The notes under the pieces: model-generated
What the model was told of the DNA's origin: nothing
Databases searched by the model: none
The model's input: the letters and a program-made list of their open reading frames with translations, nothing else
Translations under genes and position numbers: made by a program
Part shown: piece by piece, positions 1-8,227 of the stretch
Numbering within the stretch: position 1 is the first letter of the stretch
How the letters are laid out: every line of letters starts with the position of its first letter
Origin: Pseudorasbora parva
Taxonomy: Eukaryota; Chordata; Actinopteri; Cypriniformes; Gobionidae
Assembly: GCF_024679245.1 (NCBI RefSeq)
Contig: NC_090191.1
Location: 565,001 to 629,000, forward strand
Direction: 5' to 3'
Length of the DNA: 64,000 bases

Positions 1-1526
1 TAAGCCAGTCTAATATTAACGGCTGTGGTGTTCAGTTCTTGTTAGCGCTCCAGTCTCTAGAGACCAGGGTTCGAGACCCGCTCAGAGCGGTTATTATATC
101 TTCTGTTTTCCTCTGTGTGTGTGTGTGTGTGTAATATTGTAAGCCAGTCTAATATTAACGGCTGTGGTGTTTAGTTCTTGTTAGTGCTCCAGTTTCTGGA
201 GACCAGTGTTCGAGACCCGCTCAGAGCGGTTATTATATCTTCTGTTTTCCTCTGTGTGTGTGTAATATTGTAAGCCAGTCTAATATTAACGGCTGTGGTG
301 TTTAGTTCTTGTTAGCGCTCCAGTCTCTGGAGACCAGGGTTCGAGACCCGCTCAGAGCGGTTATTATATCTTTTGTTTTCCTCTGTGTGTGTGTAATATT
401 GTAAGCCAGTCTAATATTAACGGCTGTGGTGTTTAGTTCTTGTTAGCGCTCCAGTCTCTGGAGACCCGGGTTCGAGACCCGCTCAGAGCGGTTATTATGT
501 CTTCTGTTTTCCTCTGTGTGTGTGTGTGTGTAATATTGTAAGCCAGTCTAATATTAACGGCTGTGGTGTTTAGTTCTTGTTAGCGCTCCAGTCTCTAGAG
601 ACCAGGGTTCGAGACCCGCTCAGAGCGGTTATTATATCTTCTGTTTTCCTCTGTGTGTGTAATATTGTAAGCCAGTCTAATATTAACGGCTGTGGTGTTT
701 AGTTCTTGTTAGCGCTCCAGTCTCTAGAGACCAGGGTTCGAGACCCGCTCAGAGCGGTTATTATATCTTCTGTTTTCCTCTGTGTGTGTGTGTGTAATAT
801 TGTAAGCCAGTCTAATATTAACGGCTGTGGTGTTTAGTTCTTGTTAGCGCTCCAGTCTCTGGAGACCAGGGTTCGAGGCCCGCTCAGAGCGGTTATTATA
901 TCTTCTGTTTTCCTCTGTGTGTGTGTAATATTGTAAGCCAGTCTAATATTAACGGCTGTGGTGTTTAGTTCTTGTTAGCGCTCCAGTCTCTAGAGACCAG
1001 GGTTCGAGGCCCGCTCAGAGCGGTTATTATATCTTCTGTTTTCCTCTGTGTGTGTGTGTAATATTGTAAGCCAGTCTAATATTAACGGCTGTGGTGTTTA
1101 GTTCTTGTTAGCGCTCCAGTCTCTGGAGACCAGGGTTCGAGACCCGCTCAGAGCGGTTATTATATCTTCTGTTTTCCTCTGTGTGTGTGTGTGTAATATT
1201 GTAAGCCAGTCTAATATTAACGGCTGTGGTGTTTAGTTCTTGTTAGCGCTCCAGTCTCTGGAGACCAGGGTTCGAGACCCGCTCAGAGCGGTTATTATAT
1301 CTTCTGTTTTCCTCTGTGTGTGTGTGTAATATTGTAAGCCAGTCTAATATTAACGGCTGTGGTGTTTAGTTCTTGTTAGCGCTCCAGTCTCTGGAGACCC
1401 GGGTTCGAGACCCGCTCAGAGCGGTTATTATATCTTCTGTTTTCCTCTGTGTGTGTGTGTAATATTGTAAGCCAGTCTAATATTAACGGCTGTGGTGTTT
1501 AGTTCTTGTTAGCGCTCCAGTCTCTG
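1..1526 (+). repeat. Tandem array of 12 tRNA-like units
   Basis: Units begin at 1, 140, 271, 402, 539, 668, 803, 934, 1067, 1202, 1335 and 1468; the last is cut off at 1526. Unit length is 128-139 bp, and most of the variation is in a (TG)n tract. Each unit has a roughly 69-nt core (22-90 in copy 1) with a B-box-like ggttcgagacc (68-78), a weak A-box-like segment after ggctgtgg, and ends that pair imperfectly like an acceptor stem (gctgtgg with tcagagc). A TTTT tract follows about 16 nt downstream (106-109). These are the parts of a type-2 Pol III gene. The anticodon arm is abnormal (ctccagtctctggag has too small a loop), so these are not functional tRNA genes. A tRNA-derived satellite or SINE-head array is the best reading. 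Confidence 0.8.
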
Positions 1527-2040
1527 CCCAGCAAACACAAAACGTTTTTACAACTTTCCACAACGTTGTATTCTGGTTGCAATTAGGTAATGTTGTAGTA
1601 CAACGTTTTAAAGACGTTTTAAAAACGTTTTTTAAAATAGAAAAATAATGTAACCAAAATAAAACGTTTTAAAAACGTTGTGAAAATACCAACCTGGGAC
1701 GTTTTCTTTAAGTAGTCAAAAAAACGTAAATATCACGTTTGTTTACTACGAAAACAAAACTAGAACGAACTACAACCTTTGGGAGACGTTTTATTCAGGT
1801 GTTAAAATAACGTTAACTGCACGTTGGAAAAAAAACGTTTTAAAAACGTTGTGAAAATACCAACCTGGGACGTTTTCTTTAAGTAGTCAAAAAAACGTAA
1901 ATATCACGTTTGTCTACTACGAAAACTAAACTAGAACGAACTACAACCTTTGGTAGACGTTTTATTCAGGTGTTAAAATAACGTTAACTGCACGTTGGAA
2001 TAAAACGTTTTAAAAACGTCATGGTAGTACCAAAATACAA
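1527..2040. repeat. ACGTT-rich interspersed repeat with internal duplication
   Basis: This sequence interrupts the twelfth tRNA-like unit and begins cccagcaaacacaaaacg, a kind of start common in fish non-autonomous DNA transposons. It is dense in acgtt/aacgt motifs. A block starting aaaacgttttaaaaacg occurs at 1661, 1832 and 2002, so there is a 170-171 bp tandem duplication with a truncated third copy. No coding capacity is seen, and the right end is not clear. Confidence 0.5.
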
Positions 2041-2251
2041 CCATATGCCAAACCTCCAACGGTAGGCCTACGTTCTGTTTGTGAAAAATATACACAGAAT
2101 ATAAACAGAACGTGACAGTAACATTTTAACATCAACGATTCAGTGACTGATCGAGTAACAGATGAGGCTGATGCAGAGCTGAGCATTCGATATCAATGTT
2201 GTGAATATACTTTAAGGTGCTCATTTAACTAATAGAATAGCTATATTAGAG

Positions 2252-2318
2252 TATTATATTATATTATATTATATTATATTATATTATATTATATTATATT
2301 ATATTATATTATATTATA
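2252..2318. repeat. (ATATT)n pentanucleotide microsatellite
   Basis: Almost perfect pentanucleotide repeat of about 13 copies. The sequence on either side (2041-2251 and 2319-2473) is AT-rich, with nothing recognisable. Confidence 0.9.
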
Positions 2319-2473
2319 CAAGCTTTCATTCTCATTCCATTTAAAGTTTTACGTAGGCATAGGCTGCAGTTTCCACTTAAACGGTGGCCTACTTAACTAT
2401 CGGGACATTATACTTCATTATAAAAATATGTATTCATGTAAACGCAACACTGCACAAATTACGCATGACGTGT

Positions 2474-2850
2474 TTAATGTGCGTGCGCGTTGAACATTCG
2501 AGTCGCTTTTAAACTGGAGCGGATGGTATGGCGTTTAAATAAAGTCAAAAGTCGCGCGCATGAAAACCACGAGCACGCGAATAAACCCAAGCGTGCAAAA
2601 CAGACCCACGAGAGGAAAATAGCAACGCGAGAGCGCATCTGTGCACCCGCGAGAGCGCATCTGTGCAGCCGCGAGCGCATTTGTACACCGCGAGCGCGCA
2701 TTTGTACACCGCGAGCGCGCGAAACAGTATTTAGGGGCGGAAATGAATATTAGCGCAAGCCCCTGCTGCCTAGCGCGCACAACTGCAAATGAGCGCTCGC
2801 GTGACTACTCAACACTCGCTCGCTCCTCGAGTTGACTTTTGACACTTTGA
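2474..2850. other. CpG-dense block with short tandem repeats
   Basis: CpG dinucleotides are unusually frequent here compared with the AT-rich surroundings. At 2631-2720 a 19-22 bp unit (gagcgcatctgtgcacccgc and variants) is repeated about four times. Short open frames on both strands follow the repeat and look like composition artefacts. No transposon ends or known coding motif were found. Confidence 0.55.
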
Positions 2851-2950
2851 GGGCGGGGCAATGACTTTTGTCTTCCCACCTGTGATTGGTCAGTTGTTTA
2901 ATCAGTTTCACTCTTGTTTAAACATGTAGCAGGACTAGGACAAGGCACGT
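2851..2950 (+). promoter_or_regulatory. Possible GC-box/CCAAT-box promoter region
   Basis: A GC box (gggcggggc, 2851-2859) is followed about 25 bp later by an inverted CCAAT box (gattggt, 2884-2890), directly beside the CpG-dense block. This is a typical arrangement for a TATA-less vertebrate promoter, but similar sequences also occur in fish DNA transposons. No downstream gene can be assigned. 2951-3228 is AT-rich with nothing recognised. Confidence 0.25.
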
Positions 2951-3228
2951 TTTAAGGAACCATTATGTCGGACCCTGAGCAGGTCATTTAATTTTTAAGT
3001 CTTTGTGTTTCGAGTGCAATATATTCAATATATGAAATTGTATTGTACAATTTCAAAGGTTTTTTGTTTACAATCATCTTGAATAGTTTGTATAGGACCT
3101 TAACACTTAAAAAAGATAAGCTAATTTAAGATAAAGCTGACTAACCCATAAATGTAGGATGTTAAAGGTTAGTTTTGACCTACATTGAACATATACAGTA
3201 AATATAGTCTACCCATGTTAACGGGTAA

Positions 3229-3637
3229 CAGCTTTCACACTGCACGCGGATGCGGTCCTGCAGCAGTGCCGATCGTTTTCGTACCCAGTCTATTTTGTGA
3301 TGCTGTTTTTGAATAGCCTATTGTAAGTTTCTAATTTAAAATGTTTGTGATTTTTGGCTATAACCTGTGTTTAAATGTTTGCCACTTGTGTGAGCTAAAT
3401 CTAAAGTACTAGGCTATATAAATATGAAATAATGAATTTAATAAAATGTTGTTTAAATGAAGGCTAGTGCGTTATCCTGACTTCTATGAAAGAGTAAACA
3501 AAGAGAATGGCAATTCTGACGAGCCATGTTCAGTAACAACTTTTGGATTTTAAATAAATAATAATGAATAAATGCTGTTTGTGGTGTGCAACAGCGGATC
3601 AGTTGCGGACTGCAAACGCAGCATATGTGAAAGCACA
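3229..3637. mobile_element. Possible hAT-type MITE with imperfect inverted ends
   Basis: The left end (gctttcacactgcacgcgg, about 3230) resembles the reverse complement of the right end (atatgtgaaagca, about 3624-3637) over some 35 bp with mismatches. The interior is AT-rich and non-coding. It lies just upstream of a BED-finger exon, so it may be the subterminal part of the same hAT element rather than a separate MITE. Confidence 0.3.
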
Positions 3638-3793
3638 ACAGGGCGTGCGGATCCTGTACCGCAACGCAACACGCACCGCACACGCACTGCAGACGGGGTA
3701 TGACATGACATCAAAGCCACGATCGGTCAACGAGACCTCGCGCCTCGCGGTACACCAAAGCGCACTTGTGGGAGAGGTGTCTGGCTGATGATT

Positions 3794-3937
3794 ATGTCAG
3801 GAAAAAAGTCCAAAGTGTGGGATCATTTTGAAAAGTCGAAGGACGACCCTAAAGGCTGTTTGCAAACTCCGCAGGCAAACATCTGCCTATCACGCGTCAA
3901 CATCGAATATGTCTTATCATTTAAAACATGTAAGTAG
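3794..3937 (+). pseudogene. BED zinc-finger first exon of a hAT transposase, frameshifted
   Basis: From the ATG at 3794 the frame reads a typical BED-finger start (SKVWDHFEKSKDDPKG). The rest of the finger (CKLRR, then HASTSNM and HLKHV) is in the +1 frame from 3861, so one extra base near 3860 splits the domain. BED fingers bind DNA at the N terminus of hAT transposases and of host proteins derived from them. A strong splice donor (gtaagt) begins at 3930, right after the finger, matching the usual first exon of fish hAT genes. No downstream catalytic exon was found. The element is dead, or this is a relic. Confidence 0.65.
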
Positions 3938-4477
3938 TAACGTTTCCTTATAGTGTTTCTGTTTGCTATCTGTTCGGCTATATATAAAAAACAAGTATTT
4001 TTTATAACGGGTAGGCTATACAAATAAATAAATACATATTATTTTTATTTATACATTTTTATAAAATGCAGAAGTTGTTTTTTATTCTGTTAGAAAAATT
4101 AGTCTGATGTTTGCAATTTGTTGTTTACAACAAAACCCGCCAACTACTAGCCCTAAACAATAGCCTTTCGGGGGGTTCTCCAGGAGAAAATGGCGTTTGG
4201 GGGTAAAATGTGTGTTATTTTGGCAAGGTTGCTGCTAAAATTCGCACTCATGGGTCTATATATCACATCAACGCGGACTTGGCAACACAGTGCAGTGCAC
4301 TCTGTCTGTTGACATTTGCGTCAATGGCAGACAATGCGTCGCTTCGTTGCTCTGATTGGTTGTTGGTCTATCCAGTCGAGGTCTTTCCTGGTTGGGTTGA
4401 AACACGCCCCATAATCACAGCCCAATGAGCATCAGACTCATATTCTGACTAGAATTGAGTATGACCACGTCAGGCTA
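3938..4477. other. Non-coding repeat DNA
   Basis: 3938-4140 is AT-rich and featureless. 4141-4440 looks like part of a dispersed fish DNA-transposon sequence (segments such as ctgattggttgttggtctat and aaacacgccccataatcaca), but no ends or coding motif could be fixed. Confidence 0.35.
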
Positions 4478-5036
4478 ATAAAACACTGCTTAAAGTGGTA
4501 AACATGTAAGTATATGTTGTCTAAGCTGTTATAACACTCCCCAAAAAACTAGGCACTTTTTGATTTTTTTTTATAAATTAATGTTTGAAAGTGTGTAACT
4601 CAGGCCCTGTGTGCTCTAGGACCCTGCAGACACTTTGGGCTGCTTCCAGCATGTTTAATTAATATAATGACACTGGAATTTTGCATTTATACCACTGTAT
4701 ATGGTGGTGGGAGGGGGTAGCAGGGTTAGGGGAGGGAGGAAATGGGGGAAGGGGGGGGTCATCTCTTCAGACCCATTTGAATAAACCTTGCATACAACAC
4801 GACACAGACAAACTTCTTTTTTCCACTATTTTAATGTAGTTTAGTGGAAGCAGCCCAAACTGACTGCAGGTGCTACAGCACACAAGGCCTGAGTTACACA
4901 CTTTCAAAAATGATTTTATAAAAAAAAAAAAAAAAAAAATTCAAAAAGCCGCCTACTTTTTTTTTTGGGGGGGGGGGGGTTATTACAGCTTAGACAACAT
5001 ATACTTATGTGTTTATCACATTTATCAGTGTTTTAT
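4478..5036. mobile_element. MITE with about 170-bp terminal inverted repeats
   Basis: The left arm (4478-4655) and right arm (4845-5036) are imperfect reverse complements over most of their length. They match through the outer ataaaacactg, the block agtatatgttgtctaagct, and the inner parts near gtgtgtaactcaggcc and gggctgcttcca. Flanking TA on both sides suggests a TA target duplication, as in Tc1/mariner elements, but this is not certain. The roughly 190-bp spacer has a purine-rich stretch. It is non-coding, and a transcript would fold into a long hairpin. Confidence 0.65.
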
Positions 5037-5576
5037 GTAACCTCAAAGGGTTTCCTGTAAAATGACACCAACATTTTTCAACTTAGACCACTGTGTGTGT
5101 GTATGGGAAGCTTTTCAATTTGGGTCGGCAAAATATCCCAAAAATGGTCCCGGAGTTTAAGCGGTTACTATCAGTGTTGAAAACAGTTGTGTAATTTATT
5201 TTTCATGAATATTTAATTAATAGAAAGTTAAAAAGAACAGCATTTAACTGAAATATAAAGCTTTTGCAACTTTATAAATGTCTATACTGTCACTTAATCA
5301 ATTTAAGGCATCCTTGCTGAATAAAGGTATTCCTTTCTTTGTTTACCTACCCTACCCTACCCCCTAACATTTACTTTACATTTTAATAATATTTCACAAT
5401 ATAACACTCAACATAATTGTTTTATTTTTAATAACATAAATGCAGGTTTTGTTAGAAGAAGATAGCCTACTTATTTCAAAAACAATAAAAATTGTACAGT
5501 TGTAACAGATAGATTTGAGTATTGGGGGGGGGGGGGGGGGGGTGTTACCTCCCCCCACCCCCCCATAAACTACGTC
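5037..5576. repeat. Dispersed fish repeat relic and poly-G tract
   Basis: 5170-5400 carries a sequence widespread in cyprinid genomes (for example gcatccttgctgaataaa). A long poly-G run lies at about 5524-5542, followed by a C-rich stretch, a common decay product of simple repeats in fish DNA. No gene is seen. Confidence 0.4.
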
Positions 5577-5691
5577 CCTGCTGGCTGGTATGATCATTTA
5601 GATTGTAATTCTAAGAACAAACCTGACAGAGTTGTCTACATGGCAAGTAAAATTAGTTGGTAGGCCACAAAAGCCATTAACACAACTATAT

Positions 5692-6015
5692 GCTGAAAGG
5701 ACAAAGAAGGCGGCGAGAGGTATTCTTGCAGATAACTTTCACTCTCTCTTTAATTAATTTGAGCCCTTGAAATCAGGAAGGCGGTATAGAACCCCTCTAG
5801 CAAACCAAAATGTGTTTAAGAGATCTTCCCTCCCGAATGCCATTACAATTCTCAACTCTGCAAGTGACTGATAAATTAAATGAATGTGAAATGAATTGTA
5901 CTTTTATATTTATGTATTGTGAATCTGTCTGTTTTTCGTAACACTGCCTGTCTAATTATTGAATGTGTTGGTGAGCCAAAGACAAATTTCCACCTCGGTG
6001 GACAATAAAGAAATA
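5692..6015 (+). pseudogene. 3' end of a non-LTR retrotransposon (ORF2 C terminus and tail)
   Basis: Frame 5692-5871 reads a conserved non-LTR ORF2 C-terminal pattern: SGRRYRTPLA, then SSLPNAITILN, then a stop. One in-frame TAA lies near 5755. A 3' UTR with aataaag and an (ACAT)n-like tail at about 6008-6023 follows. Only this 5'-truncated end is present, as is usual after incomplete reverse transcription. The clade cannot be fixed; an L2- or Rex-like element is plausible. Confidence 0.6.
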
Positions 6016-6382
6016 CATACATATATAACATTATAGCCAAATGCCAAAAAGACCAAAAGCCAGCAAAGAAAAAGCAGACGAGCAGTGGGAATAAAGACAA
6101 ACCTCATTCAGGACAAATGTGGGCAATTTTTTTCTTTTTTCTTTGCATAATCTGAGCAGAACAAGACTTGGCTACTTTTCCTAAGTTTGCCACCTGAACA
6201 CAGAATTAGTCTACAATGTCGGCACCCATAGGAATAAATATGAAAAACTAAAATTCAGAGCATTTTGTTTTTATTTGTGCAATAAAACTCAAAAGATCCA
6301 ACACAATGAAAATCATACATACATACAAATCGAGGGGTGAGCCTGTACAAAATTCTCTATGTGGCAAACACTCACACACACA

Positions 6383-6423
<41 letters not shown>

Positions 6424-6799
6424 GCTCCCACAAACAAAGCATTCAATGAGCCTATAACAGAGGTGTTTTTATCACTCAAACATATATAAACAAAGAATTA
6501 AATGAGACAATGACTGACTTATTTGTTGTTGAATGTTTCAATCAGGCACTGCGCACACATTATAACAATGGTTTATAGAGTTCAGCCTATATGCAGCCAC
6601 TGAGTACTACATCCATCTAGTGGCTATTGATATTATTGCCTTTTTTGTTATTTTTATACCAACATATAACACCAGATGACACCAATAATAACTTAATATT
6701 AAGTTATTAAATATAAAATAAAAATTTAAAAGATATGTGCCAGTATTATCCCATCAATGAAGTCTGTAAGTCCCGTTTGGCTATTGTCCAGTCTGCCTC
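6016..6799. other. Non-coding, with CT/CA microsatellite
   Basis: A compound (CT)n(CA)n microsatellite lies at about 6370-6424. The rest is AT-rich. Relative to the minus-strand NLR gene this is downstream of the stop codon, so part of it may be its 3' UTR; no convincing poly(A) signal was singled out. Confidence 0.5.
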
Positions 6800-7356
6800 T
6801 CAGTGTTTGCTCATAGGCTTATCAATCTGACACAGCCATGCCGAGGAGTCCAAAATATGAGACTGAAACCCAAATCCAGCACAGAGAGACTCCGTGAATG
6901 TGGAGGTGAATGTGTGTATGTGTGTGAGTGTGTGTGTGTCAGAGATGCTGTAGAAGGACAGTGTGCCGGCTGAAATGTCTACATACACCCCTACTCTACT
7001 ACAGGAGCCTGAAGGAACATGTTTGTAAGGGAAGTTATAACAACGGATAGAAAATGTGTTGTCGTCGCAGACCAGACACCAGGTGTTTTCACTGTGTCCA
7101 AAATTACAATCCATCCCTCCTTTCCTGCTGATTCCTTTATATGATATTGCTATAGCAACATTTCCACTCCGTTCAACCTCCCAGTAACAGCGTTCTGGCA
7201 GACTCTCTCTACAGAGAACCTGAGGATTATATTTATATCTATCTGGGTGATCAGGATATGACTGATCCTCTCTCACATATAAAACCTTTCTGTTCCCCTC
7301 AGACATAATGAGCTGAGTGTGTGCTGTGTTTGGATCCAGTGTAAGATCACAGGCAT
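6800..7356 (-). CDS. NLR gene, last exon: PRY/SPRY (B30.2) domain
   Basis: This is the terminal exon of a fish NLR-type cytosolic immune receptor. It encodes a B30.2 domain: a PRY start (ACDLTLDPNTAH), then LPERCYWEVE, the central SPRY strands, NTWCLVCDD, GVYVDISAGTLSFYS and a C-terminal LCAGFGFQ, ending in TGA at 6800-6802. The acceptor AG at 7357-7358 follows a pyrimidine-rich tract. The exon takes one base from the previous exon, which fits the 47-nt exon at 7709-7755. B30.2 domains in these receptors act as variable ligand-binding modules. The frame is intact. The (GT)-rich codons in the HTLTHIHTF stretch are a slippage-prone microsatellite inside the coding sequence. Confidence 0.85.
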
Positions 7357-7632
7357 CTGAACATAAGAAGAGAGAACACATTTATAACAATATCAATCAC
7401 TAAATACACACATTTGTGTATAATTAAATTTGCATTACAATTTAAACGTGTTTGTGTGTCCCAGTAATTTACCTCATACCTCGTGTCCCCATAATCCAAA
7501 TGTTTTAAAAAAACATACAAAAACCAGGTTTTATTGAAATAAAAAAAATGGCAAACATTTTCTGTGAGGGTTATGTTTAGTAGTGGGGAAAGAACATACG
7601 ATGAGCTTAGCATAAAAACAATATATACAAGC

Positions 7633-7633
<1 letters not shown>

Positions 7634-7700
<67 letters not shown>
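7634..7700. repeat. (GT)n microsatellite in NLR intron
   Basis: Long perfect GT run about eight bases from the donor of the 47-nt exon. It produces spurious open frames on both strands. A (GA)n run lies at 7821-7858 in the next intron, directly beside the LRR exon donor. Confidence 0.95.
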
Positions 7701-7702
<2 letters not shown>

Positions 7703-7708
7703 ACATAC

Positions 7709-7755
7709 ATTTGTGTAGTCCTGCTGTATTCCTGAACACTTCACCATGCGCCACG
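7709..7755 (-). CDS. NLR gene, 47-nt linker exon before B30.2
   Basis: This small exon is supported by an acceptor (tcttttatag ending at 7756), a donor (gtatgt from 7708) and exact phase. It takes two bases from the LRR exon, adds 15 codons (VAHGEVFRNTAGLHK) and leaves one base, so that TAT joins to the B30.2 exon as LHKYACDLTLDP. A GL-K-YACDLTLDP junction is the usual one in fish NLR-B30.2 proteins, which strongly supports this exon although it is too short to be found as an open frame. Confidence 0.8.
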
Positions 7756-7818
7756 CTATAAAAGACAGAGTTAAACATTCTGTTAATCTGAAACAACACA
7801 CACACACAGAGTGAGAGT

Positions 7819-7862
<44 letters not shown>

Positions 7863-7863
7863 C

Positions 7864-8037
7864 TTGAGCATCTGTAGTGAGTAGTTTTGATCCTCCAGTT
7901 TTTCAGAGAGCAGCTTGACTCCTGAATCTCCTGGATGATTATAGCTCAGATCCAGCTCTCTCAGGTGTGAGGGGTTTGAACTTAGAACTGAAGACAAATA
8001 ACCGCAGCCTTCCTCTGTCACCATACAGCCAGACAAT
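7864..8037 (-). CDS. NLR gene, 3'-most LRR exon (174 bp)
   Basis: Encodes one leucine-rich repeat pair: LSGCMVTEEGCGYLSSVLSS, then HLRELDLSYNHPGDSGVKLL and LQMLK. Length is exactly 174 bp (58 codons), the standard LRR exon size in NLR genes. The acceptor is tgtttgtag and the donor aa/gtatgt. It starts by completing a codon with one base and ends with two spare bases, so identical exons can be added or lost without changing frame. It is followed by the linker exon (7709-7755) and B30.2 exon (6800-7356). The FISNA/NACHT exons are not in the window. Confidence 0.85.
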
Positions 8038-8227
8038 CTACAAACACACATGACTTTATTTTGTTAATCAGTTATCACTATCACAGTCACCTGGGCAACT
8101 TGTATTTGCAACCTTTTTTATTTTCTAAACGTAGTGAAGTTTGCAGAAACATCTATACTCCAGCGTAGCAGATTTCCACTCTCTGCAAGAACACGAACAA
8201 AGTATTTCTACATTTTTCTGGACATTA
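8038..8227 (-). other. NLR intron with a dispersed repeat
   Basis: The tract 8130-8225 (agaacacgaacaaagtattt) resembles 17420-17480 in unit 1. Here it is split by the transposon at 8228-10770 and appears to resume at 10774 (aacctgaagtgccattttaa compared with 17500-17530). This gives an empty-site comparison for that transposon. Confidence 0.5.

Noticed and set aside
1..1526. Functional tRNA gene cluster or CRISPR-like array
   Set aside because: The anticodon arm does not form a 5-bp stem with a 7-nt loop and the acceptor stem is mismatched. Units are full tandem repeats without unique spacers, in a eukaryotic genome.
2490..2835. Overlapping open frames on both strands (64-87 codons)
   Set aside because: They follow the 20-bp tandem repeat and the CpG-rich composition, give repetitive peptides (ERICAPA-like) and have no domain.
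7347..8051. One long minus-strand frame of 234 codons joining the LRR and downstream sequence
   Set aside because: It reads through (GA)n and (GT)n microsatellites in introns. The LRR exon ends at the donor at 7863, and the real continuation is the 47-nt exon.
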